NCBI GenBank assembly: GCA_018398585.1
Contig: JAGTTD010000015.1
Span: 6,329,001 to 6,393,000, forward strand
Direction of reading: 5' to 3'
Origin: Simmondsia chinensis
Taxonomy: Eukaryota > Streptophyta > Magnoliopsida > Caryophyllales > Simmondsiaceae
Length of the DNA: 64,000 bases
The translations under genes were made by a program, and so were the position numbers. Below, piece by piece: positions 32,079-44,454 of this stretch. Under the pieces are notes generated by a model. That model was given only the letters and a program-made list of their open reading frames with translations. It was not told the origin of the DNA and did no database searches. How positions within the stretch are numbered: the stretch's first letter is position 1; each line of letters opens with the position of its first letter.

Positions 32079-33271
32079 AAATCCAATAATTAATTCACAA
32101 GATTCTCGGGCCAATCTTTGTCTTAGAAGTTAATCATTCGTTATGTGTAAAGAAAGAATTAATAAGATTGTAGCATTGATATTGTTTATTCATTGTTTGT
32201 TTCTCCTAGACCAAGTTTATAAATAAACAAATAATTTAAAATGTATTGTACAAAATTTGCAAGTGGATGGTAGACCAAATATATGAATAAAAGAACATTT
32301 TGACACCCTTTTTTGCATTTTCGATGACGATAATTTTTTAGGGATTCCGATCTTAGCTAGTTAAGAAAATAAAGATGAATAAGTTAATAAATTAGACATA
32401 AAATCATCACGTTGTTTTGTACAAGATCGAAGGACAACATCAAAAAAGCCAAGAATTGACTAAAACATGCTACTCGTACAATGGGTTATGCTAGTAACAA
32501 CAAATAATGACCAAATAACAAAATAAAAGAATGGCATGAGAAGATAATGTGATTAGTAGGTTGAAGTTTAAACAGGTGCAAACCAACCGACTTGTCTACT
32601 TTACTAAGATGCTTTAAGAGGAGGTAGTGTCTTCAAAACCTTGTCCCAAGGTGACATAGTAATGCCAAAGTCTTTGTTTTGGATCAAAATAAGTGACGTT
32701 TCAAAGAGATACATATATATGGCAGCATATACCCTCATGAAATCATAGCTCAAAAAGGATGGTTTATATGCCTCAAGTAGACAAAAATATCTTATAATAT
32801 GATAATATAATCATGCATTCACAACTAGTCCAACATGCTTATAAAAAGACAATCTGGAGACTTACTATAGGGCAAGAATGATGGCGCCTCAGTTAAGAAA
32901 TTTTGATGAAATCAGAAAATCAAATAAGGGTTGTTACATAATAGATATTGAGCTCCCCTCTTGTGATTGGCCAATTACATGCTGTTACTTTCGCAATGAC
33001 ATTCAAAACCAGGTCTTATGGGTCAATATAGCAGCCGCTATTTACTTCCCGAGACTCCAAAGTGACCTAAGTTTGAGTCTCATCACTCTCCTTACCAATT
33101 AAATATACATTAAGTTACTCTTTTATCAAAAGGACTCCTATTCCTTTACATAAGAAAAAGACATTCATAATGCACATATGTGCATGTGCACATGCGTTCA
33201 TACAAGCCTGTTATATTTTATAATTAAAAACATATTTGTAATTGTACTTAATATGTCAAAAACTAAAGGGA
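32079..33271. other. 3' flank of the BBE-like gene, AT-rich, no further gene
   Basis: Possible polyadenylation signals are AATAAG near 32160 and AATAAA near 32222. The remainder to the gypsy-2 insertion shows no coding domain; the 74-codon frame at 32878 resembles no family. Confidence 0.5.
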
Positions 33272-33276
33272 CATAA
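33272..33276. repeat. Target-site duplication CATAA (left) of gypsy-2
   Basis: CATAA directly precedes TGATGCAGC and recurs at 38060-38064 directly after GCTGCATCA. Confidence 0.85.
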
Positions 33277-33663
33277 TGATGCAGCACATAAGTAAAAAAT
33301 TGGGGGATCGAGAATGAGTCAATAGCCTTCGCTTTAATTTTATGAATCACTAGTTAAAAAAAAAAAAAAAAAAAAAGAGGAAAATAAATGCTCAATTCTC
33401 ACAATCCAAGAAAGATGTTCAAAATAGAAAGTAAAAATCTAAAAATTGAAGGGTGAAAACCCTAAATTTCCTCTAGTATATGTACAGGAGATATTTGAAA
33501 AAGAATAAAACTCTAAGAGATAAACATAAATAACAAAAGGCAAATCTGAAATTCAAACTAATCCTAATCTAAGTAAAATATTCGTCCTTCCAGCCGCGTC
33601 CCCTGCTTCCGCCAACCCACATCCGCTGTGTGACCGGCCAAGCCCTAGGCACATGCTGCATCA
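33277..33663 (-). repeat. Gypsy-2 3' LTR
   Basis: 387 bp with TGATGCA/TGCATCA ends. It contains an A run (33355-33376) absent from the other LTR. TCCTCCCCGGG follows on the plus strand, the complement of the polypurine tract. Confidence 0.9.
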
Positions 33664-36400
33664 TCCTCCCCGGGTTGAAGAGAATTCGCCCCCGAATTAG
33701 CCAGAGGATCAGCACTATCGTTTCCGCCGAAATAGGGGACAAGGTGTTTGACGTTGAATATATCTAAGATCCTCATACCTGGTGGGAGTTGTAGACGGTT
33801 GGCGATATCCTTCATCTTCTCTAGTACCGCCAATGGTCTTATCTTGCGAGCTGTGAGCTTGTTGTACTCCCAAGCTGGGAAATGTTCTCATGTCAAAATC
33901 GCCCAAACCTTGTCGCCTGCATGGAACTGAACTGCTCGGCGCCTTTTGTCTCTAGCCGTCTTATACTTGGCATTGCCTTCTAGCAATCGAGCTTGAGTCT
34001 GCTCATGAATGTCCCTAAGGGAAGAGATGAAGTCATCAGCCTTCCTATTAGGATTTGTGAGATCTAGGACTAGTGCCAAGTCTATCGAAGATCGTGGAAC
34101 AAAGCCATAGACAGCCTGGAATGGTGCGAACCCTGTGCTCTTATTGATGGAGCTGATATAGGCGAACTCGGCTTGATGCAGCTTCATCTCCCTTCCCCTT
34201 GCATTATAAGCAACGAGGCAACACAAAAGGTTGCCCAGTGATCGGTTAGTGACCTCGGTTTGTCCATCTGTTTGAGGGTGATGGATGGTGCTGAAGGCGA
34301 GAGACGTGTTCTCCATCGTCCATAACGTCCTTGAAAAGTGATTCACGAACCTAACATTCCAATCAAAAACAATGCTAGCTGGTATTCTGTACAACTTGTA
34401 CACCTCTCGGAAATAGAGACCCGCCACATGTATGGCGTCAGCAGCCTTCTTGCATCCAATTAAGTGCGCCTTCTTGGAGAAGCGGTCTACAACAACGATG
34501 ATGGAATCAATGCCTTCTGTTGCCCTTGGTAAGCCTAGTACGAAATCCATGTTGATATACGTCCACAGTTGACTTGGAACAGGTAATGGCATATATAGGC
34601 CAACATTGGTCACCCCTTGCTTTGAAAGCTGACAAACATGGCATCACTTGACACACCTCTCAACCTCTCTACGTATGGTAGGCCAAAAGGAGTTGGCGGT
34701 AACAAGCTGCAACGTCTTATCTCTACCCACATGCCCTGCGTAGTGCTTCTCCTCAATGATCTTAAGCTGCCAGCTTGAGTTCGGAATGCAAAGTTGGTTC
34801 CCTTTGGACAGAAAATCGTCATGAATAGAGTAGCTGGGAATAGACCCCAACTGTGCTTTCCGCCATATCTTGCCAAAAGTGGAATCATCATGGTACTGAT
34901 TTGCCAGCTGCTCATACCTGGTAACCTCTATCCTGCTCTCTGGCAAGACAAGATTCCTTTGCTTAGTGCATCCGCCACCTTATTCATCACACCTGACTCA
35001 TACTTGATGACAAAGTGGAAGAGCTGTAAGTAGCTAGCCTACTTGGCATGTCTGTCCGAAAGTTGCCTTGGCTATTGATGTACTTGAGAGCCACATTGTC
35101 AGAATATAAGATGAGCTCTCGGTTGGCTAAGTATGACTTCCAATGTCTCAATGCTTTCACCAATGCATAGAATTCCATATCATAAGTTGAGTAATTCAAC
35201 CTACTCTCATTGACCATCTCACTGAAATACGCAATAAGCTTCCCATCTTGGTTGAGCACAGTGCCAATGCTAATCTTGGAGGAATTCGTGTGTAACTCAA
35301 ATGTCTTCTGAATGTCTGGAAGGGCTAACACTGATGCCATGGCCAACTTCTCCTTGCTTGCATTGAAGGTGGTATTTTCTTGAGGGGTCCAAATGAAGGA
35401 ACACTTCTTCAGGCAATAAGGGATATGCGCTATGATGGAACTGAAATTCGGAACAAAGTGCTTGTAGAATGATGCCAACCCATGGAAACTTCGAACTTTG
35501 CCAATTATTCTTGGCTAAGCCAGTCATGTATGGTTGCTATCTTCCTCTCGTCATGTGATATACCGTCCTTGGATACAAGAACCCAAGGAAGGTCACTTCG
35601 TCTCTCATGAACGCGCAATTCTGAAAGGCAGCAAACAAACTTTGTGTTCTTAAGGTGCTAAGCACTTCCTCCTGATGCTGGATATGCTAAACACGGTCCT
35701 AGCTGTAAATCAAGATATCATCAAAATAAACAACAATGAACTTCCCAATGAAAGGAAGCAGAACCTGATTCATGAATCTCATGAACGTGCTTGGCTCATT
35801 GGACAATCCGAATGGCATGACTTGCCACTTGTAAAGCCCATCCCTAGTCTTGAAGGCGGTTTTCCACTCATCTCCTGGCAATATGCGAATTTGGTGGTGC
35901 CCGCTCTTCAAATAAAGCTTCGTGAACACCTTCGAGATCTGTAACTAATCAAGCAAGTCATCCAAGCTCGGAATAGGGAATCGACAGCATATCCTGATCT
36001 TGTTGATTGCCCTACTGTCAACGCACATTCGCCAACTCCCATCCTTCTTTGGCATCAATAGAGCTGGTACTGCGCAGGGACTCGAGCTCTCCCTGATAAA
36101 GCCTCTAGGGAGTAGCTCCTCTACTTAGCGTCTCAACTCCTCATGCTTTGATGGACTCATCTGGTAATGGGGCCTATTCAGTAATGAAGCACTTGGCATC
36201 AAATTATTGTGGTGCTGGATGTCTCTTAATGGCGACAATGCAGCAAGCAACTCCTTTGGAAATACGTCAGCGTATTCTTTCAACAAGGTAGTAACCTCAC
36301 TCGGTATCTCCCCCGGAAAGATCTTGCTTTCCTTTCCAATCAACACAAACATGACCTTGGTGTCGCCAACCTCTTTGGCGAACATTGCTCGGCCTTGTAT
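33645..36400 (-). pseudogene. Gypsy-2 pol remnant (RT, RNase H, integrase)
   Basis: RT starts about 36385 (IPSEVTTLLKEYADVFPKEL) and keeps [10 protein letters not shown] near 36020 and the catalytic YFDDILIYS at about 35705. RNase H spans 35478-34987 (YFSEMVNESRLNYSTYDMEF). Integrase begins about 34946 with a His2Cys2 finger (EKHYAGH, then a damaged Cys pair). The core follows (INMDFVLGL, VVVDRFSKKAHL, HHPQTDGQTEVTNRSLG), with FDWN where the family has SDRD. The C-terminal FNVKHLVPYF block runs 17-19 bases into the 3' LTR (stop 33645-33647). Several frameshifts and stops divide it. Confidence 0.85.
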
Positions 36401-36617
36401 GTTCGGCTGTTAAGCTTTTGAAGCTCGCGGTGCCTCCTTCTTCTTAAGTAACAATATAATCCTAGTCCCCTTGACAATGAAGCTGTAAGTGTTCTTCCTA
36501 TTGTCATGAACGGCACTCCTATCATATTGCCATGGTCACCCCAAAAATAAAGGGCAAGCGTCCATGGCGATGACATCACACCAAACCCCGTCTTTGTACT
36601 TTACCCCAATTGAAAAA

Positions 36618-37560
36618 TTAACTAAGCAATGTTTTGGAAACGGTTACCTGATTTCCCTTTTTCAACCATGAAAATTTGTAGGGATTAGGATCAGCTTCCA
36701 TCTTCAACCCTAATTTGGTGACTGCCTCTTCGGATATGACGTTCTCACAACTGCCCGAGTCAATGATCATGCAGCACACCCTACCGCCAATGGTGCATAT
36801 GGTCTGGAAGATATTGTTCCTCAATCAACCATCCTTCTGCTCCTCACTTGGCGCAAAGCAGGCATGCCTAACCACTAATAGATGCCCTTCAACAACTCCT
36901 GTATAGGCTCCATCAGCCTGCCTTTGTAACTATCCGCCAATTGCTCCCTAGTTTTCGCCAAGTCATTCTTGGTGACTAACGAGTAGAACTCTGCCGTGTA
37001 TTCCTCCACAGATCTAGATCCTTGATACAATCCCAATAGACAGTGGTGCATCATCCTGGCATTGTGAGAAAAGAAGGCGCCTCTCATGTGCTTCTTCATC
37101 TTCTCCCATGATTCTATCTTCGCCTTCCCTAGGCCAAACCGAATTTGCTTCAGCTGTTGCCACCGGGCAGCTGCCCTACCTCGTAACCGAGTAGCAACTA
37201 GCAGCGCCTACTTCTTTTTTAGTACCTCTCTGAACTCGAGAACCTCCTTTACGGCAACAAGCTAATCTCAAAATTCTTCTTGGCGTCCTTTTCCATTAAA
37301 CTCCGGAATTTCAATCTGGAGGCCAGATTTCCACCTCCGATCGTCCATACCGTGGGTGTTACTGGTATTGGGCCAATGTTACCTCGGCTTAGGATCCGAT
37401 AGCTCCTCGCTCAGGAGCGAATTTTGGAAGCTCTCGCCCGTCTCCTCTTCTTCAACACCTGGTGTTAATGGGCGTTGGGATTGGGTTCCCAGTGCAAGGT
37501 TGGGATTTGTTCCCAATTGAATCAAGCAACGCTAGATTCACCAGAATCTCTCCTTGAACT
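36618..37560 (-). pseudogene. Gypsy-2 protease and gag remnant
   Basis: The protease keeps the canonical aspartic motif (MIIDSGSCENVIS, about 36760), unlike gypsy-1. Gag is represented by MKKHMRGAFFSHNARMM and SVEEYTAEFYSLVTKNDLAK at about 37099-36950. Downstream of that, sequence jumps directly to the pre-protease motif RHACFAPSEEQ, so the zinc-knuckle region present in gypsy-1 is deleted. Confidence 0.75.
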
Positions 37561-37660
37561 CTTCTAATCTCCTATCGTTCAACCATTGATGATCACGATC
37601 ATAAACATTTTCGACAGTGGCATACCTCTGTCACCCACAGGCCATCTCAGAAATAGTTTT

Positions 37661-37676
37661 AAGCTCTGATACCAAC
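37661..37676 (-). other. Primer-binding site (initiator tRNA-Met), gypsy-2
   Basis: The minus strand reads GTTGGTATCAGAGCTT; TGGTATCAGAGC is the standard initiator tRNA-Met complement, abutting the 5' LTR. Confidence 0.88.
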
Positions 37677-38059
37677 TGATGCAACATATAAGTAGAAAAT
37701 TGGGGAACATGAAGGAGTTAACAGCCTTCCCTTTAGTTTTATTAATCACTAATAAAAGAACAGATGGAAATAAACGCTCAATTCTCACAACTCAAGAAAG
37801 AGGCTCAAAATAGAAAGTAAAAATCTAAAAATTGAATGATGAAAACCCTAAATTTCCTCTAGTATATATAAAGAAGCTATTGGAATAAGAACAAAACTCT
37901 AAGAGATAAACATAAATAATAAAAGACAAATCTAAAATCTAAACTAATCCTAATCTAAGAAAAATTCGTCCTTCCAACCGCGTCCCCGCTTTCACCAACG
38001 TAACGCACCAACCCACATCCGTCGTGTGACTCGCCAAGCCCTAGGCATGAGCTGCATCA
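37677..38059 (-). repeat. Gypsy-2 5' LTR
   Basis: 383 bp, homologous to 33277-33663, ending at the right-hand CATAA duplication (38060-38064). Confidence 0.9.
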
Positions 38060-38064
38060 CATAA

Positions 38065-38461
38065 AAATAAGTGATTGTATAACTACTCGAATTTTTGCAA
38101 AATTAATGGTTAAAAGTCTGCGCCACCCCAGTTACGCAAGAACACTATGCAACTGTAAATCTATTATGATTCCATAGTTTAAAAGGGTGATGTGAGCAAT
38201 TAGAGAGATTCCAGAAAAACAGAACTGAACAATTTTCAAGACCCGTCAAAGGAAACTGCAAATTTGGGCAGGGAAATTCTCAAATTTTGTTAGTGAAAAT
38301 GATTGTAAGAAAACCATAATATAACTATAATCTAACATTAAAAAAATTGTTTGACCAAAAAAAAAAAAAAAAAAAAAAATAATAATTGGTTCCAATAGTT
38401 GCAGTTGACATACAAAAGAATGGAAGAACTTTTACAAAGAAAAGAAAAGCATCCAATTTAT
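38065..38461. other. Non-coding spacer between gypsy-2 and copia-3
   Basis: AT-rich with a poly(A) run near 38357-38379. Nothing else is recognisable. Confidence 0.5.
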
Positions 38462-38806
38462 TGTAAATATTGGATATTATTCAGGTATAATTTTGAGGTT
38501 TGAGTTTGAATATTATTAAATATCCTAAATAATTAAGAATTATGTAAAAAACCTTTCTATATATAGGGGTGAGATTTGTAGAAAAACAGAAGCACGAAAA
38601 ACAAAAGAAAAGATTCTGAGAAAGAAAATGAAAGTGCAATGAGATTTGAGAAGAGTTTGAAAATATATTATAATATTAAAATGAGCGGATTATTTTTCGA
38701 TTTTTTAGTTTTTATACAAAATACTTGTCATTTCTCTTCAAGCATATTTAGGTTTGTCTTTTTATAATCTTCCTATAGAGTATAATATCTTTATAGTTTT
38801 ACAACA
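38462..38806 (+). repeat. Copia-3 5' LTR (345 bp)
   Basis: TGTAAATATTGG to TTTTACAACA. A TATA-like CTATATATAGGGG lies at about 38558-38570. It lacks a ~50 bp block present in the 3' LTR. Confidence 0.82.
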
Positions 38807-38896
38807 CGCTATCAGCGAGTCTCTAGCCAGACAAGAATTATCGCAAGCTCGAGGTAAAATTTTTTTAAATTATTTTCTAACCTTTGTAAATTTCTA

Positions 38897-39900
38897 ATGG
38901 CTAATCTAACTAAGCTTGAATTTACTGCTCTTTATATAAGTGGCAAGAATTAATTGCGTTGGACCCTTGATGCTGTGATTTACCTTGATGCTATGAATCT
39001 CGGAGATACAATTAAAAAAGGTAATTGCGCATCCCTGCAGGATCGCGCAAAAGCAATGATATTTATCAGGCATCATGTCCACCGAAGGATTGAAAGCCAG
39101 GTATCTTACTATAAAGGACCTGCTTGTCCTTTGGTTTAATTTAAAGAAGAGATTTTATCACCAAAAATATGTGATACTCTCTAAAGCTCGCTATGAATGG
39201 ATTCACATGCGGTTGCAGGATTTTAAAACTGTTAGTGAGTATAACTCTATAGTGTTAAGTATTACATTCAGACTGCAATTATGCTGTAAAAATATTACTG
39301 AGGAGAATATATTGGAAAAAAAAATTTCGACTTTCCATATCTTGGGCATGCTCTTGCAGTAGCAATATCAAGAAAGAAATTTTAAAAAAATACTGAGTTA
39401 ATTCATTGTCTTCTTATTGCGGAACAAAATATTGAATTATGGATGAAAAATTATCAGTCACGACCAACTGGGTTAGAGCCATCCCTTGAAGTGAATGCTG
39501 CTCCTCATGAAAGTAATACATATAATCGTGGTCGTGGCCGTGGTCGTGGTCACGGACGTGGCTGTAGTCGTGGACGCGGTAGTGGTTGTGGATGAGGTAA
39601 TCAAAATGGACCAAAATCTAAGAGGTCTGGCAACAATAAAAAGAAAAATAAAAGGGAGAAAACCCATCAGCCAAATTCGTCGAAAGACACTGAAATGAGT
39701 TGTTACGGTTGTAGCACAAAAGGTCACTGGTCGCGTACCTGTCGTATGCCTGACCATCTGGTGAAGCTATATCGAGCATCATTGAAAGGAAAAGAAAAGC
39801 TCCTAGAAACAAATTTCGCTGAAGATCATTCTCCACTTGATGTGACGCATCTTGATGTTTATGATTTTTTGAAGATACCAATGGGAGAATTGATCTTTTA
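38897..39900 (+). pseudogene. Copia-3 gag remnant with CCHC zinc knuckle
   Basis: ATG 38897 starts MANLTKLEFTALYISG, the usual gag opening, broken by TAA at 38951-38953. The frame continues with RWTLDAVIYLDAM, then after a frameshift ARYEWIHMRLQDFKTVSEYNS. A Gly/Arg repeat (GRGRGRGHGRG, about 39520-39590) precedes the nucleocapsid knuckle CYGCSTKGHWSRTC (C-x2-C-x4-H-x4-C) at about 39700, which binds RNA. At least three frame breaks are present. Confidence 0.8.
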
Positions 39901-40200
39901 ATAGGTGATGGAAGTGTTAAATTGGAATAAAATTTTATGTTTTTAAGTTATATTTTTGTACTAAAGCTTGTTTTGCGTGTACTGGGATAATATCGTTTTG
40001 GTGTGTGTAAGTTAATGTAATAATATAGTTTGGAGAGTGTGTAATACAATATCATATTTTTTAAGTTTTATCATAATGGGTTATTTCCAGGCTTGATCAA
40101 TAAAATTCAAAAATGTTATTATATTTTGAAATACTTTATTCATTACACCCTTGTACTTTTAAATGGAATTTCACCAATACATATGTATTTTATAGAAACA

Positions 40201-43200
40201 TGGATTTGATCAAAGATGGAGATTTATGTCTAGCAGACAGTGCAACGACACATACTATCCTCAAAAGCAAAATATATATTTTCTCAGCTAAGATTAGCTG
40301 AAGCGAATGTTAATACAATATCGGTGTTTCAAGTTTGGCTGAAGGCTCCGGGAGAGCACATGTTATATTCCCGAAGGAAAAAAACTAAACATAAGCGATG
40401 CTCTATTTTCCAGTAGATCACAGAGAAACTTGATCAGTTTTTGAGATATTCGTCGCAATGGTTATCATATAAATGAGGGCGATAAAGAATATCTTTATAT
40501 TACATCGCTTACTTCAGGAAGAAAGAAAATAGTGAAAAAATTGTCAGTACTTTCTTCTGGGTTATATTATACTTACATAAACCCGACTGAATCAAACACA
40601 TTGGTTAACCAGAAGTTAACTGATGGCAAAACGTTCATCCTATGGCATGACCGTCTAGGCCATCTAGGTGTAACAATGATAAGAAAAATTATTGAAAGTT
40701 CTCATGGGCACTCATTAAAGAACCCGAAGATTTTTTCTCCTGATGAGATTTCATGTGCTGCATGTGTTCAAGGAAAAATGATTACTAGGCCATCCCCAAC
40801 GAAAATTGGGTTTGAATCTACTAACCTTCTAAAAAGATTACAAAGAGACATATGTGCGTCTATTATTCTTTCATGTGGACCATTTTGATATTTTATGGTA
40901 TTGATAGATGCCTCAACACGTTGGTCACATGTTCGTCTATTATCTACTCGCAATGTGGCATTTGCGAGACTCCTTGTGCAAATAATCCGATTACGGGCTC
41001 AATTTCCAGATTACGAGATCCAAAAGATCCGTCTTGATAATGTATGAGAATTTACATCCCAAACTTTTAATGACTATTATATGCCAATTGGGATTATAGT
41101 TGAGCACCATATGGCTCTTCGGCATACACAAAATGGTCTTGCAGAATCTCTGATTAAAGGTTTGCAGTTAATTGCTAGACCATTGCTCATGAAAACAAAG
41201 TGCCTAGTTCTGCATGGGGACATGCTATATTGCATGCGGCAGCACTTATTCATGCTCGGCGAGCAGCTTATCTTAAATACTCCCAATTACAACTTGTGTG
41301 TAGTCAAGAACCAGATATATCCCATCAAGGAATTTTTGGTTGCGCAGTGTATCTACCAATTGCTCCACCCCAGTCCACAAAGATGGGTCCCCAAGGATAC
41401 TGGGAATTTATGTTGGGTTTGAATCCCCGTCAATTATAAAATATCTCGAACTTCTGGCTGGAGATATTTTTACTGCACTGTTTGCAGATTATAAATTTGA
41501 CGAAACGATGTTCCCAGAATTAGGGGGAGAAAAAGTAAAGCTGGAAAAGTATGAAATTGTGTGGAATGCATCATCTATATCACATTTTGATCCACGTACG
41601 AATTACTGTGAAATGAAAATCTAGAAGATTATCCATTTACAAAATATTACGAATCAATTACCAGATACATTTATTGATACGAAAAGAGTGACCAAGTTAC
41701 ATGTCCCATCTATGAATGCCCCCGTTCGAATTGATATTCCGAACGAACAGTCTTCTAAGACATTGGCAAGTATGTCTATTGCCCGCCAAAAGCGTGGTAG
41801 ACCTGTTGGTTCTAAAAATAAGAATCTAAGAAAGAAAAGAGAGCAACATGAACAACTTGGCTCCTTTATTAAAACTCCTGAAGAGAAAATCCCCTGAAGT
41901 GGTACAAATACAAATCCAAGAAAAAGAAACAGAAGGCAAAATGGTTGCTCGAGGATATCAAATACCTGAAAATTATGAAAACGATGAAAATGTCGAGAAT
42001 GAAGAAATCTTGATAAACTATACTCTTACTGGCATACGATGGAATCAAAATGAAATGATTCTCGATCAAGTGTTCGCATATAATGTGGCCGCTAATTTGA
42101 CCCCAGAAGGTGAAGATTTTGAACCTAAATCTCTTCAAGAATGTCAAAGAAGAAAATGAATGGCCAAAATGAAAAGAAGCAATACAGGCAGATTTAAACT
42201 CACTCGCGAAACGTGCAGTTTTTGGACCCATAGTCCAAACGCCTTAAAATCCGAAACCCGTTGGCTACAAGTGGGTTTTTGTGCGAAAAAGAAATGAAAA
42301 GAATGAAGTCGTAAGATATAAAGCACGACTTGTAGCTCAAGGCTTCTCACAAAGGCCAAGAATGGACTAAGAAGAGACATATTCACATGTAATAGACGCA
42401 ATTACATTCAGATTTTTAATATGCCTAGCAGTCTCTGAAAGACTCTACATGCGTCTTATGGACGTAGTAACGGCTTATTTGTATGGATTACTTGATAGTG
42501 ATATCTATATGAAAGTCCCTAAAGGACTAAAAATGCCATAAGCGTATAGCTCAAAACCTCGAGAGCTATGTTCAATAAAGTTACAATGACCATTATATGG
42601 ATTGAAACAATAAGGGCGAATGTGGCACAATCGTATTAGTACGTACCTAGTGGAAGAAGGATGCGTGAACAATCCCGTTAGCCCATGTGTTTTTGTTAAA
42701 AAATCAAATTTTGGATTTGCTACAATAGCAGTCTATGTTGATGATTTAAACATCATAGGAACGCCTGAAGCGATTAAACAAGCTGTTGCATATCTAAATA
42801 AAGAATTTGATATGAAAGATCTCAGAAAGACACAATATTGTCTTGGTCTACAAATAGAGCACTTATCTGGTAGAATTTTAGTCCATCAATCTACTTATAC
42901 AGAAAAAGTGTTTAAACGTTTTTATATGGATAAGGCACATCCGTTGAGCACCCCGATGGTTGTCCGATCACTTGATGTGAATAATGACTCTTTTCGACCT
43001 TGAGGGGATGACAAAGAAATTATTGGCCCTAAAGTGCCATATTTGAGTGCAAGAGGTACACTAATGTATTTTACTAACTGTACAAGGTCAGATATAGCTT
43101 TTTCAATTAATTTATTAGCAAGATATAGCTCAACACCTACCCGGAGACATTGGAACAGAATTAAATATATATTTCGATATCTCCGTGGTACATCGGATAT

Positions 43201-43740
43201 GGGTTTATTCTATCCCAGACAACCAAATCCAAAATTAGTTGGATATGCAGATGCAAGATATTTGCCTGATCCACATAAAGGTCATTCACATACAAGATAT
43301 TTATTTACTTATGGTGAAACTGCTATATCTTGGCGATCTACCAAACAAATGATAGCAGCAACTTCTTCAAATCATGCCGAAATACTTGCACTTGATGAAG
43401 CAAGTAGGGAATGTTTATGGTTGAGATCCCTTATTCAACATGTTCAAGAAGAATGCGGTCTTCCAAGAATCAGGGGGAGCCCATTAATACTGTATGAAGA
43501 TAATACTGCATGTATTGCTCAGATCAAAGGTGAATACATTAAAGTAGACAGAGCTAAACATATCTAACCAAAGTTCTTCTTTACACACGAACTTCAAAAG
43601 ATGGGGGAAATAGATGTTCAACTAGTTCGCTCAAGTGAGAACCTGATAGATTTGCTCACGAAAGCATTACCAACAAAAATATTTGAGAAACTAGTTCATA
43701 AGATTGGTATGCGTCGACTTAGGAGCGCCCTTTACTAATA
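40201..43740 (+). pseudogene. Copia-3 pol remnant (protease, integrase, RT, RNase H)
   Basis: Protease: CLADSATTHTIL near 40230, with the Asp-Ser-Ala active motif. Integrase zinc region: ILWHDRLGHLG, then CAACVQGK (40640-40780). The core has HTQNGLAESLIK near 41120, with the other catalytic motifs scattered over frameshifts between 40860 and 41600. [12 protein letters not shown] near 42270, MDVVTAYLYGLLDS near 42460, YVDDLNIIG at about 42736. RNase H: DARYLPDPHKGHSHT, SSNHAEILALDEASREC (43250-43420), and the end LIDLLTKALPTKIFEKL near 43650. Numerous stops. Confidence 0.83.
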
Positions 43741-43901
43741 TGTTCACATGAGGGGGGGTTAAATACGAGCTGTACACTTTTTCCATTTGCTATGGTTTTT
43801 TCCCATTGGGTTTTTCTGGCAAAGTTTTTAACGAGGCAGGCGTATCTAACTTGGACACTATACATTTTCAAGAGTGTCATGTCTCGTTATAACGGAAAAT
43901 A

Positions 43902-43914
43902 TCCAAAAGGAGAG
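43902..43914 (+). other. Copia-3 polypurine tract
   Basis: CCAAAAGGAGAG lies immediately upstream of the 3' LTR. A second purine tract (GAGGGGGGGTTAAA, near 43750) may be auxiliary. Confidence 0.65.
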
Positions 43915-43917
43915 TGT

Positions 43918-44315
43918 TGTAAATATTGAATATTTTTCGGGCACAATTTTGAGGTTTGAGTTTGGATAATATTAAATATCCCAGAAAATTTAAAATTATA
44001 TAAAAAACCTTTGTGTGCATATATATATATATATCTACTTTCTTCAAAGCTAAGCAACCACCACCACTTGAGTTTGCTTATAAATAGTGGGGTGATTTGC
44101 ACATAAACAGAAGCTGGAAAAACAAAAGAAAAGATTCTCAGAGAGAAAATGAAAGTGCAGTGAAATTTGAGCAGAGTTTGAAAATATAATATTGAGAGGA
44201 TTATTTTCCGGTTTCTAGTTTTTATACAAAATACTTGCTATTTTTCTGCACGCATATTCGGATTTGTCTTTTATTATCTTCCTATAGAGTATAATATCTC
44301 TGTAGTTTCATAACA
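43918..44315 (+). repeat. Copia-3 3' LTR (398 bp)
   Basis: TGTAAATATTGAATA to TTTCATAACA. It contains a (TA)n tract and an extra block (44037-44090) compared with the 5' LTR. Confidence 0.82.
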
Positions 44316-44454
44316 TAATTCAGTTTTTGATAATTTATGTCTAACTATGATCCTGAATTATAACTAGATCATACTGTATATAAACACAACTAAACTTAAA
44401 TATTAAAACAAAAATATTTTGTAATTGTCCAATGTTAAATGTAGAATTTTTTTT

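Larger units (their letters stand above)
33277..38059 (-). mobile_element. Ty3/gypsy retrotransposon gypsy-2 (both LTRs, perfect TSD)
   Basis: 4783 bp, bounded by TGATGCA and TGCATCA ends and a perfect 5 bp target duplication CATAA. On the minus strand: 5' LTR (38059-37677), tRNA-Met primer site, gag, protease, RT, RNase H, integrase, polypurine tract, 3' LTR (33663-33277). It belongs to the same broad group as gypsy-1 but a distinct family. The two LTRs differ by many substitutions and indels, so the insertion is old. The CCHC region of gag is missing, and stops and frameshifts break the coding parts. Confidence 0.92.
38462..44315 (+). mobile_element. Ty1/copia retrotransposon copia-3 (both LTRs, decayed)
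   Basis: The LTRs at 38462-38806 and 43918-44315 both start TGTAAATATTG and end with (A/T)AACA. The interior holds gag, a CCHC knuckle, protease, integrase, RT and RNase H in copia order, all plus strand. The 5' LTR is followed by CGCTATCAGCGAG, a diverged tRNA-Met-type primer site. The 3' LTR is preceded by the purine tract CCAAAAGGAGAG. The flanking 5-mers (TTTAT, TAATT) do not match, so the target duplication is lost or an end is shifted. Many stops make it inactive. Confidence 0.85.

Noticed and set aside
39414..39757. Minus-strand His/Asp- and Thr-rich frames
   Set aside because: They are antisense to the Gly/Arg repeat of copia-3 gag.
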